A stretch of 21,659 nucleotides of DNA from Thermococcus sp. (GTDB lineage Archaea; Methanobacteriota_B; Thermococci; Thermococcales; Thermococcaceae), in the NCBI GenBank assembly GCA_027035445.1, contig JALVUT010000468.1, positions 1-21,659 on the forward strand, read 5' to 3'. Of this stretch, positions 8,015 through 13,853 are shown in pieces. The notes beneath the pieces are model-generated. The model made no database searches. It saw only the letters and a program-made list of their open reading frames with translations, and had not been told where the DNA came from. Each line of letters starts with the position of its first letter. Position 1 is the first letter of the stretch. The position numbers and the translations under genes are program-made.

Positions 8015-8398
8015 TTACTTCTCCATGATTGCCATGAGGGTTCCGATAACAAGGAGTTCGATCAGTTCCTTGTTGTTGCCATAGTGGTTCAGCAGTGCCT
8101 CTGCTGCTTTAGTTGCTGTTCCATGGGCAATATGCAGCATCTGCAGTGCAACAGTTTTGTCTCCACCATACAGTTCCACAAAGGAAAACGGCTTGCTGGT
8201 AAAACCCTGGGTCATAATGGCAACAGCTTCCGGTTTGTGCCTCTCTATGTCTTTCATGATGATGTCAACAACATCCCTGTTTGTTTCCGGGGGATTGCCA
8301 TTGTCATCCTTAAGGTTGGTCAGGTATTCCCGTACGTTATCGATGGTTGTTCCAACTGCACCAGTGATGTGTTCATTATTGTGATCGAAAGTAATCAT
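8015..8398 (-). CDS. Paralog family A, member 6 (127 aa)
   Basis: Starts MITFDHNNEH and continues with GAVGTTIDNVREYLTNLKDD, then a GNPPET segment. The same order is found in the two genes upstream (8410-8796 and 8796-9200). The middle contains a PEAVAIM segment also shared with them. The C terminus (ELIELLVIGTLMAIMEK) is a hydrophobic helix. The protein looks all-helical with no signal peptide and no cysteine. ATG at 8398 follows ATAGGAGA. It is the last of six tandem paralogs. I do not recognise the family; accessory or host-directed roles are possible, but no catalytic motif is visible. Confidence 0.85.
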   Translation of the reverse strand: MITFDHNNEHITGAVGTTIDNVREYLTNLKDDNGNPPETNRDVVDIIMKDIERHKPEAVAIMTQGFTSKPFSFVELYGGDKTVALQMLHIAHGTATKAAEALLNHYGNNKELIELLVIGTLMAIMEK

Positions 8399-8409
8399 GT
8401 GTATGTCTC

Positions 8410-8796
8410 CTATTTGTTGATGGATGCCAGGAAGGTCACCAGCAGAATGATGAGCAGGTCTTCATGCTCATCGGTGTTATTCACGACCTCTTCCAGGACA
8501 TATGAAGGTTTTTCTGCAACACCAATAAGGGCGGCCAACCCGATGCCGATCATGGCATGACCGCCTCCTTTTTCCATCAGGTTATCCAACATTTTCTCGG
8601 TGAACACCTGGGACAACACACCGACAGCTTCAGGGGATTCCTTTCTGACATCTGCTACAATAAGATCTGCAGCATCTTTCAGTGTTTCGGGACGGTTCCC
8701 ATCGGTATCCCGCAGGTTGGACAGGTAGTCTATTACCTGGTCCTTTGTTGTTCCGATTGCATCAAAGATGCTCTCTGCGTCATGGTTGAGCTTCAT
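8410..8796 (-). CDS. Paralog family A, member 5 (128 aa)
   Basis: Starts MKLNHDAESIFDAIGTTKDQ, then YLSNLRDTDGNRPETLKDAA and PEAVGVLSQ, all aligning with the flanking family members. The central segment is Gly-rich (EKGGGHAMIGIGLAALIG), and the C terminus (LLIILLVTFLASINK) is strongly hydrophobic, enough to be a membrane-associated helix or a buried packing helix. ATG at 8796 overlaps the upstream stop as TAATG and follows AAAGGAGA. Function unknown. Confidence 0.85.
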   Translation of the reverse strand: MKLNHDAESIFDAIGTTKDQVIDYLSNLRDTDGNRPETLKDAADLIVADVRKESPEAVGVLSQVFTEKMLDNLMEKGGGHAMIGIGLAALIGVAEKPSYVLEEVVNNTDEHEDLLIILLVTFLASINK

Positions 8797-9200
8797 TACT
8801 TGGTCTCCTTTGTTGGTTCGATGGTCATAAAAGTCATCAGCAGCATCCGCATGATTGGCTGATAGTTGTCAATGTTGTCAATGAGTTTTTCAACAAGCCT
8901 GGACGGTTTGTCATAGGTCATTACCAGTGCCATCAGCTCTGCTAACAAGAGCCTGGCAATGGGGTCTTCAAATGTCTTGATCTTGTCCACAACCTGCTTA
9001 TTGATGGACATGCACAGCACGGCAGCAGCTTCTGCAGATCCGTTGCGGATACCATTAATGATTGCAAGAGTTGCATCCCCGATAGTTTCAGGTTTGTTTC
9101 CTTCGTTATCCTGGAGTGACTTAAGATAGGACATGACATCATCAATAGTCACTCCAAGGCTATCAAAAATGGTGTCTGCATTATGGTCAAAAGTAATCAT
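8796..9200 (-). CDS. Paralog family A, member 4 (134 aa)
   Basis: Starts MITFDHNADTIFDSLGVTID, then YLKSLQDNEGNKPETIGDA and EAAAVLC. It aligns end to end with members 5 and 6, including the PSRLVEKLIDN segment (PSYVLEEVVNN in member 5) and the hydrophobic C-terminal MRMLLMTFMTI, followed by a short charged tail. ATG at 9200 overlaps the stop of the 196-aa gene as TGATG and follows GAGGGG. Function unknown. Confidence 0.85.
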   Translation of the reverse strand: MITFDHNADTIFDSLGVTIDDVMSYLKSLQDNEGNKPETIGDATLAIINGIRNGSAEAAAVLCMSINKQVVDKIKTFEDPIARLLLAELMALVMTYDKPSRLVEKLIDNIDNYQPIMRMLLMTFMTIEPTKETK

Positions 9201-9790
9201 CAGTTAATCCCCTCGAAGAGCTTGGCGTTGATCTCCATTACCAGGGCCTGGCGTTCATCTTCATCGGCCATGTCATCCAGTACCTTGTCTAGCAGGTTCT
9301 TGGTCGTCTTGATTGCCTGCTGCAGCTTCTCAAGGTTTGTCTTCGGAGTCGTGGCACATTCCCGGATATACTTCATGGTCGGGAGTTCTTCATCTTCCCG
9401 GAAGAGTTTCTTGAACCCGGACTTTTCCTCATCACCCGACAGGTTTTCCATGGCTTTCCAGATGTATCCGGCGTACTGCCATTTGACCTTCGTCGGAGCC
9501 CAGGAGCGGAACTTGTATTTGACAGCCCCGGTTTTCTTGTTGATCTTCTTCGGGGCTTCCTGCTGTTCTTCCGGGGTCATTACCTGCCAAAGGGCCTCTC
9601 CAAAAGCTTCCATGAAATCGTCTCTGGAGACAGCATCATAGTACCAGCTGGGATTAGAGACGATAAGACCAATAACTGCCTCTTCGGTGGTCTTACTGGA
9701 CTGCTCATCGGCTTTGCCCAGGTCAATGAGGATACGGCAGGTATCCGGGGTGTGACCATATTTTGCTACTGCTTCCTGCATGGTAATCAT
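9200..9790 (-). CDS. 196-aa hypothetical protein
   Basis: Soluble, charged protein beginning MITMQEAVAKYGHTPDTCRI. It has a helical first third, an aromatic and basic stretch near residues 90-112 (YKFRSWAPTKVKWQYAGYIW), and a long C-terminal helix rich in Lys, Asp and Glu ending NAKLFEGIN. It shares no obvious similarity with the paralogs around it, although it is coupled to member 4 by a TGATG overlap. A very strong Shine-Dalgarno (AAGGAGG) precedes ATG 9790. I do not recognise the family. Confidence 0.8.
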   Translation of the reverse strand: MITMQEAVAKYGHTPDTCRILIDLGKADEQSSKTTEEAVIGLIVSNPSWYYDAVSRDDFMEAFGEALWQVMTPEEQQEAPKKINKKTGAVKYKFRSWAPTKVKWQYAGYIWKAMENLSGDEEKSGFKKLFREDEELPTMKYIRECATTPKTNLEKLQQAIKTTKNLLDKVLDDMADEDERQALVMEINAKLFEGIN

Positions 9791-9803
9791 GTTGTTTTCC
9801 TCC

Positions 9804-10175
9804 TTACAGGCCGGAGTATGTCAGATAGGGGATGGATGCACAAAAGGCAACGATGCCCTCGTATTCCTTGGATGTCATCAGGTGTTCTGCCAGTACGGAC
9901 GGGGTATCGTACTTGTCCACCATTTCCAGCAGCTTGAAGTGGTCATCGGAGTACACCATCAAGTCACTCAAGTCTGCCATGTAAACTGCTTCGACTGCAC
10001 CACAACAGACGGCCACAAAGGCGCAAGGGTTTTCATTGTAGAAGTCTTCAGCGATCTGCTTAATTGCATCCTCATATGACTGGATTTTCCGGATATCTGT
10101 GATGTATTTCCGGCAGTCGTTCTCGGTAACACCAACAGTATCCATTACATTACTGGCTGCATGATTGATTTTCAT
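9804..10175 (-). CDS. Paralog family A, member 3 (123 aa), divergent
   Basis: Starts MKINHAASNVMDTVGVTEND, matching the family N-terminal signature (MK-[IVL]-NH-x-A...GVT). It continues with YITDIRKI, where the others have YLxxL. It retains a helical middle and a PSVLAEHLM segment equivalent to PSRVV/PSRLV in its relatives. It is cysteine-containing (CAFVAVCCG), unlike members 4-6. Start ATG overlaps the upstream stop in ATGA and follows GGGAGGACAG. Bridging sequence between the two halves of the family; function unknown. Confidence 0.82.
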   Translation of the reverse strand: MKINHAASNVMDTVGVTENDCRKYITDIRKIQSYEDAIKQIAEDFYNENPCAFVAVCCGAVEAVYMADLSDLMVYSDDHFKLLEMVDKYDTPSVLAEHLMTSKEYEGIVAFCASIPYLTYSGL

Positions 10176-10513
10176 TTGTTCTGTCCTCCCATATTGTCTA
10201 TTGTTTTTTCAGCAATTTCTTTAACCACATCTGCATATGAACGGTCATCCTGCAAAACACATACTACCCTGCTTGGTGTTCTGTAGGTCTTGGAGAGCCC
10301 ATAGAGTATTGCCATGCTCTTTTCGGAGAAACTTTGGAAATTGTAGGTACAATTAAGAGCCAATCCAATAGCCACCATTGCTTCCCTGTGGCTCTCATAG
10401 AAATCATTAATAAGCTGCTGTGGTTCTTCAATCGTCCGAAGATACTCATTCAGGCATTCATCTGTTGTGTTGAATGCATCGGTCATCATGATTGCATCAT
10501 GGTTTATTTTCAT
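10172..10513 (-). CDS. Paralog family A, member 2 (113 aa)
   Basis: Starts MKINHDAIMMTDAFNTTDEC. It is nearly a duplicate of member 1 (10765-11091): both contain EYLRTIEEPQQLINDFY, EAMVA[IV]G and YRTPSRVVCVLQDD. At the DNA level two 42-bp blocks are identical between the two genes (10245-10286 with 10823-10864; 10407-10448 with 10985-11026), so the duplication is recent or conversion keeps them alike. ATG at 10513 follows GGAGGGTAG. Function unknown. Confidence 0.85.
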   Translation of the reverse strand: MKINHDAIMMTDAFNTTDECLNEYLRTIEEPQQLINDFYESHREAMVAIGLALNCTYNFQSFSEKSMAILYGLSKTYRTPSRVVCVLQDDRSYADVVKEIAEKTIDNMGGQNK

Positions 10514-10528
10514 CTACCCTCCATTTCT

Positions 10529-10753
10529 TTAGTTAGTTTTATCGATCCACATCTGGACCTCCTTATCCGAAACTTGCTTGTTCCCACCCATGGCGACAAT
10601 GACGGTTTTCCTGTTGTCCCACCCGGGGAATTTCTTCTTGATCTCCTTGATCTTCTTGATGATACGACGGACCTTGTTGGCTTCCCTGCGGCCCTGCAGT
10701 TTGTAACGCTCCCTGTTCCGACGGGCTGCTGCATGAATCTTCTTGTTTGCCAT
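10529..10753 (-). CDS. 74-aa basic protein
   Basis: Highly basic: MANKKIHAAARRNRERYKLQ, then a run of Arg/Lys in a long helix (RRIIKKIKEIKKKF), then GWDNRKTVIVAMGGNKQVSD. The charge pattern suggests nucleic acid or ribosome contact, but no family is recognised. A good ribosome site (GTGAGGTG) precedes ATG 10753. It separates the two most similar family A paralogs and is not related to them. Confidence 0.75.
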   Translation of the reverse strand: MANKKIHAAARRNRERYKLQGRREANKVRRIIKKIKEIKKKFPGWDNRKTVIVAMGGNKQVSDKEVQMWIDKTN

Positions 10754-10764
10754 TTTTTTTCACC

Positions 10765-11091
10765 TCACATATTACCTATTGCGTTATTGACAGCTTCTGT
10801 GACCAGGTCTGAATATTCCGGATCATCCTGCAAAACACATACTACCCTGCTTGGTGTTCTGTAGATCTCGGCGAGTCCATAGAGTGTTACCATGCTCTTT
10901 TCTGAAAGGCTTTGGAAACCGTAGGCATCCTTAAGAGCCCATCCGACAGCTACCATGGCTTCAATGCGGCCATCATAGAAATCGTTAATAAGCTGCTGTG
11001 GTTCTTCAATCGTCCGAAGATACTCAGTGACAAGCTTGGTGGTTATCCCAAACGCCCCTGTTAGCCTGCTTGCATCGTGATTTACTTTCAT
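10765..11091 (-). CDS. Paralog family A, member 1 (108 aa)
   Basis: Starts MKVNHDASRLTGAFGITTKL, with the same blocks as member 2 (EYLRTIEEPQQLINDFY, YRTPSRVVCVLQDD). It is the first family A gene to be transcribed. ATG at 11091 overlaps the stop of the Cys-rich gene upstream as ATGA and follows AAAGGGT. It is predicted to be helical, with no catalytic motif. Function unknown. Confidence 0.85.
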   Translation of the reverse strand: MKVNHDASRLTGAFGITTKLVTEYLRTIEEPQQLINDFYDGRIEAMVAVGWALKDAYGFQSLSEKSMVTLYGLAEIYRTPSRVVCVLQDDPEYSDLVTEAVNNAIGNM

Positions 11092-11486
11092 CGTTTGCTA
11101 CCCTTTCGTACGTTGAGGTTTTGGATTGCGTCATAGAGACTCTTCGGTATATCACTGCTGAATTCTGAAAAACCTAATTGTCTACACGTCATCTTATATT
11201 GGCTCACAAGCGGACAGTTCGGGTAACAGTCTGCTCTTGACCCTGAACGTGATGACACATATTCACAAAAGAAACACCCACCGTCTATTTCAATTGGTTC
11301 CCCTTGGTAATACTCTTTGAATACTTTGTGTTTTTTCGTGTGTAGGCAGTCATTGCCACCTATATTCATCATGTATCGCCAGAATACCTTTGAAAGATAT
11401 ATGGCAGCACGGCAGGAGAGGATTACAGTATTGTTCCTTGTGTCGAACAACAGTTGCAGGTTACATACGTTTCTTGTCTGATACAT
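11088..11486 (-). CDS. Cys-rich family B, member 3 (132 aa)
   Basis: Starts MYQTRNVCNLQLLFDTRNN. The C-terminal half carries CFFC, then CYPNCPLVSQYKMTCRQLGF and DIPKSLYDAIQNLN, the same pattern as the genes at 11491 and 12131 (CxxC...CP-hydrophobic-x2-Y/H-x3-C-x2-hydrophobic-GF/Y...DI...LN). The frame is open upstream to 11696, but the ATG at 11486 sits 5 nt after the upstream gene's stop with a GAGGT ribosome site, so the longer start is rejected. Probable Zn-binding protein, function unknown. Confidence 0.75.
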   Translation of the reverse strand: MYQTRNVCNLQLLFDTRNNTVILSCRAAIYLSKVFWRYMMNIGGNDCLHTKKHKVFKEYYQGEPIEIDGGCFFCEYVSSRSGSRADCYPNCPLVSQYKMTCRQLGFSEFSSDIPKSLYDAIQNLNVRKGSKR

Positions 11487-11490
11487 GGTT

Positions 11491-11880
11491 TCAATACCTC
11501 GTGTCATTGGGAAGCAGCTGGATTGCCTTATTGAACCGATGGATATCCGTTCTGCTGTAATCAAACCCAAGATCAAAGCATCCCTTGCCGTAATGGATAA
11601 ACAAGGGACAATGGCAGGGCACCGTTTCCTTCCTGGCTTTGTTTTCAGTAGCAATCGAATGGGAACAAAAGAGGCAGGAGATACTGCAGACATCAAAGTT
11701 GGTCACTCCGATCTTAAACTGCAGTGCTTCCCTCTTTTTGTCTTCCAGGGGAATGTCTCTTTTGTCTCTAGAGACAATCTCCCAGATCTTTTTGGATAGG
11801 AAAATGGATAATCGCATGGACATTACTGGCACCGTGAAGAATGGCCCCATTGACTCGGTAAGGTTGAACTGCCCGATCAT
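11491..11880 (-). CDS. Cys-rich family B, member 2 (129 aa)
   Basis: From ATG 11880 the product starts MIGQFNLTESMGPFF. The C-terminal half has CSISCLFC, then CHCPLFIHYGKGCFDLGF and DIHRFNKAIQLL, aligning with family B members at 11088 and 12131. The start is uncertain: ATG 11880 has no close ribosome site. A strong GGAGGTG lies at the end of the upstream gene and would best fit an in-frame ATA at 11898. An in-frame start at 11952 would overlap the upstream gene by 50 nt. Likely Zn-binding; function unknown. Confidence 0.7.
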   Translation of the reverse strand: MIGQFNLTESMGPFFTVPVMSMRLSIFLSKKIWEIVSRDKRDIPLEDKKREALQFKIGVTNFDVCSISCLFCSHSIATENKARKETVPCHCPLFIHYGKGCFDLGFDYSRTDIHRFNKAIQLLPNDTRY

Positions 11881-11900
11881 TGCTGGTTTGGTTGTTATAG

Positions 11901-12143
11901 TTACACCTCCATCATATGAAATCGTTTGCCCCCAAGAGTTGATCCGCAGCATTCACAAGGAGACCACGAGAATTCGTCATGATCTCCATTGTAAACCACT
12001 GGTGGCATGTTTGTAACCCCTACTTGCACCTCTTTGATCCTCTTTTCGGATTCGCTTGGGTTTGTGAAGGCATATTCGATGCCACTGTAGTCCCCATTGA
12101 TAAGAACCATTGCGCAGTCTTCACAGACACTTATTGTTTCCAT
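11901..12143 (-). CDS. 80-aa zinc-binding phage protein
   Basis: Starts METISVCEDCAMVLINGDYS and ends with FSWSPCECCGSTLGGKRFHM. The order CxDC...NGDYSG...FSWSxCxxCGSxLxGxR is one I recall from many small uncharacterised phage proteins, so the gene is probably a widespread accessory. The four main Cys (C7, C10, C63, C66) could hold one Zn. ATG 12143 follows CGAGGTG; an in-frame GTG lies two codons earlier. It overlaps the upstream gene by 13 nt. Confidence 0.75.
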   Translation of the reverse strand: METISVCEDCAMVLINGDYSGIEYAFTNPSESEKRIKEVQVGVTNMPPVVYNGDHDEFSWSPCECCGSTLGGKRFHMMEV

Positions 12144-12418
12144 CTGCACCTCGTTATGTTAAGGTTTTCGATTGTCTCTTTGATATCTGCTGTTACTGAT
12201 TTTGTATTATACCCCATGGAAAAGCAGGACAGCCCGTACTGCAGGTAGATGGGGCACCCATAACTAAAACATATGCCAACCGCTCCACTCCAACTATCGG
12301 AAAACAGACGTGTTTCCGTGACAAAACAGCAGAAACAAATGTCCGTGTCCTTAGTACGGCACTGGCAATACCTGCAGGATGTCTTGTTGATTTCGATACT
12401 GGTAAACTCCTGTTCCAT
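12131..12418 (-). CDS. Cys-rich family B, member 1 (95 aa)
   Basis: Starts MEQEFTSIEINKTSCRYCQC and contains 10 cysteines, among them CRYC (15-18), CFCC (28-31) and CPIYLQYGLSCFSMGY (55-70), then DIKETIENLN, which aligns with the C termini of the genes at 11491 and 11088. The start at 12418 is chosen because AAAGGAGACAGCC precedes it; the open frame upstream to 12469 would overlap the next gene and lacks a ribosome site. Zn binding is likely. Function unknown. Confidence 0.75.
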   Translation of the reverse strand: MEQEFTSIEINKTSCRYCQCRTKDTDICFCCFVTETRLFSDSWSGAVGICFSYGCPIYLQYGLSCFSMGYNTKSVTADIKETIENLNITRCRWKQ

Positions 12419-12444
12419 GGCTGTCTCCTTTGGTTCTGGTAGGA

Positions 12445-12798
12445 CTACCTCATAACGTCTCTTCCACAAACAGGACAGTACATATACGGATTACGACTTG
12501 TCGGCCAGTGTACATTGGTGGATTTACAACAGTTCCAACAGAATTCGTTGTGGCAGTGCGGGCAGGTTCTTGTAGTGTACCGATGGTTGTCGAGTTCATC
12601 AGTGCACAAGAGATGCACTTTAGCTGCAGGATAAGCAGCCATGGCTTCATCCAGAGTTTCATATTCCCCAATGGAATATCCCCACTGGTCATATGCCTCT
12701 TCTTCTCTGTATGTGATATGAGACACGGGCTGGTCAGGGAATTCCACAATGTGTTCTTCTCCTGTTTTGGACCCATAACCATATACTCTGTAGAACAT
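12445..12798 (-). CDS. 117-aa zinc-ribbon protein
   Basis: The N-terminal ~70 residues are acidic and aromatic (MFYRVYGYGSKTGEEHIVEF ... YETLDEAMAAYPAAK). The C-terminal third is a Cys cluster: CPHC (79-82), CWNCC (87-91) and CPVCG (108-112), consistent with one or two Zn sites. The TxDEAMAAYPAAK segment resembles the helical part of small proteins with a DUF-like fold, but I cannot name one. ATG 12798 follows TTAGGAGTTATAG. Function unknown. Confidence 0.8.
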   Translation of the reverse strand: MFYRVYGYGSKTGEEHIVEFPDQPVSHITYREEEAYDQWGYSIGEYETLDEAMAAYPAAKVHLLCTDELDNHRYTTRTCPHCHNEFCWNCCKSTNVHWPTSRNPYMYCPVCGRDVMR

Positions 12799-12813
12799 GA
12801 CTATAACTCCTAA

Positions 12814-13425
12814 TTAATGTTGAATGAACAGCGGGAATCCCGCAGACCTGTTGATACATTTGCTGCAGGTTTCTCCGCAGATTACCTGGTTTCCTGGACC
12901 ACAAGGGCAGATCCATGAGTTATCCAGTTTCTTGTGGAGTTTCTGGATATACTCTGTATCCCCATAGTTGATACCTTGGTCACCCACTAGACTACTATGG
13001 ATAACCATGTTCTTTGGATACCCATTGTACCCCAAGGCAATAGGTGACTTGGAGTATCCGTAGAATGTTAACATTGGGTATTTTTTGGCAATCTGCACCC
13101 ACATCTCTAAGTATTCCTGGGAGAAAAAGTCCCCGGCCACGTGGATTCTGATTGCCTTGATTGGTACTCTCCGGGATTCTATCTGAGAACAGAGTGATTC
13201 CCTTAGAAGTCCCGGGTTTGTCCGGGCAAGCAGGGTGTTAAGTGTCCATTTGTCCCGGACTGTCTCGTACCTTTTTATTAACCCTTTGGTATAGCATCCT
13301 GGGCAGTCAAGAGGGCATGTCCCTTGGGTACCATTAACTACTCCGGTTCCTGGTAGGAGACTAAAGCAGCCAATTTTACGGGAAATCTTCGAGTTTCCCC
13401 ATGATAAGGGTCTATAGTCTTTCAT
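12814..13425 (-). CDS. Gp88-like phage protein
   Basis: 203 aa. The Cys motif GTCPLDCPGCYTKG (C37, C41, C44) and the downstream IHVAGDFFSQEYLEMW (94-109) with FYGYSKS (121-127) match the phage 'gene product 88' family as I know it from mycobacteriophages and others. The family has no established biochemical role. A C-terminal Cys cluster (CPCG, CGETCSKC) ends the protein, a likely second metal site. The start at 13425 (MKDYRPLSWG) is chosen: the frame is open to 13497, but those extra 24 residues are a readthrough of the tRNA-like T-arm at 13460-13476. TTTGGGGTACAAGA before the ATG is a moderate ribosome site. Confidence 0.85.
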   Translation of the reverse strand: MKDYRPLSWGNSKISRKIGCFSLLPGTGVVNGTQGTCPLDCPGCYTKGLIKRYETVRDKWTLNTLLARTNPGLLRESLCSQIESRRVPIKAIRIHVAGDFFSQEYLEMWVQIAKKYPMLTFYGYSKSPIALGYNGYPKNMVIHSSLVGDQGINYGDTEYIQKLHKKLDNSWICPCGPGNQVICGETCSKCINRSAGFPLFIQH

Positions 13426-13451
13426 TCTTGTACCCCAAAGTTGAAAGAAGT

Positions 13452-13573
13452 TGGACCATGCAGGAGTCGAACCTGCCTGATCACCCATAGACACCAAAAA
13501 GCTGTGGCATACCTAGCAGGCAGCTTGGGATAATAGTCTACAGGAGACTGCAGGGCACCATTGCCCATGGTCC
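13452..13573 (-). ncRNA. 122-nt tRNA-like element (canonical acceptor and T arm)
   Basis: Minus strand 5' GGACCAT (13573-13567) pairs perfectly with 3' ATGGTCC (13459-13453), followed by a discriminator-like A. The T arm is perfect: GCAGG, loop TTCGACT, CCTGC (13476-13460). Next to the acceptor is a D-arm-like hairpin GGGCA-ATGG-TGCCC (13566-13553). The roughly 75 nt between it and the T arm are too long for a tRNA and hold a TAGAC/GTCTA and AAGCTG/CAGCTT helix instead of a clean 5+7+5 anticodon arm. No U33-anticodon can be placed and CCA is not encoded. It could be a tRNA with an insertion, a tRNA-derived element, or a processing or mimicry signal. Confidence 0.5.
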
Positions 13574-13678
13574 GTTTCAGTACCCTAATTTCTCCGAAGG
13601 GAACCTACCCTGGAATACCACCAGTATGACCACGCTGATTATAGTGGCGCATCGTGGCAGGGGCGCCGTGTCACCAGA

Positions 13679-13724
13679 CGGGTCCATCCGTATCTCTACG
13701 GAACCCACGGGGAATCGAACCCCG
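13679..13724 (-). ncRNA. Second tRNA-like element, apparently permuted
   Basis: A perfect T arm CGGGG-TTCGATT-CCCCG (13724-13708) is followed by TGGGTTC (13707-13701). No partner lies upstream. Downstream, GGACCCG (13685-13679) pairs with TGGGTTC over all 7 positions (two G-U). The strands are joined by a 4-bp helix CGTA/TACG capped by a GAGA (GNRA) loop. This is the order T arm, 3' acceptor, loop, 5' acceptor, as in circularly permuted tRNA or two-piece tmRNA precursors. Downstream sequence TCTGGTGACACGG loosely resembles the tmRNA D region, but no tag reading frame ending ALAA-like is visible. It may equally be part of a larger structured RNA. Confidence 0.4.
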
Positions 13725-13788
13725 GTTTTCGCTGGAACTGTCCGGGGATTTCCTGGAGCTGTCCAGCTTACTATAGCTCTTATGAACA

Positions 13789-13827
13789 CCTCTAGTATCT
13801 CCAGATTGTCTCTGGAGACACTAGAGG
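13789..13827 (-). other. 17-bp hairpin downstream of the Csx20-like gene
   Basis: On the minus strand the arms 13827-13811 and 13805-13789 pair over 17 bp with a 5-nt loop (GACAA). The single non-Watson-Crick pair is G-U in minus-strand RNA and would be A-C on the plus strand, so the minus transcript is the folded one. It starts 27 nt after the stop at 13854. There is no T-run, so it is not an intrinsic terminator. RNA processing or protection of the upstream mRNA 3' end is plausible. Confidence 0.65.
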
Positions 13828-13853
13828 CAGCCATAAGGCCGCCCTTGTTACCA

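Noticed and set aside
11487..11696. Longer form of the 132-aa Cys-rich protein starting at 11696
   Set aside because: The extra 70 residues overlap the upstream gene in another frame and have the composition of an out-of-frame translation.
13426..13497. 24-residue N-terminal extension of the Gp88-like protein
   Set aside because: The extension translates the T arm of the tRNA-like element and has no ribosome site; the start at 13425 fits the family better.
13452..13724. Complete tmRNA
   Set aside because: T arms and a loosely similar D segment exist, but I found no tag reading frame with an ALAA-like end, and the interval is too short for a standard tmRNA.
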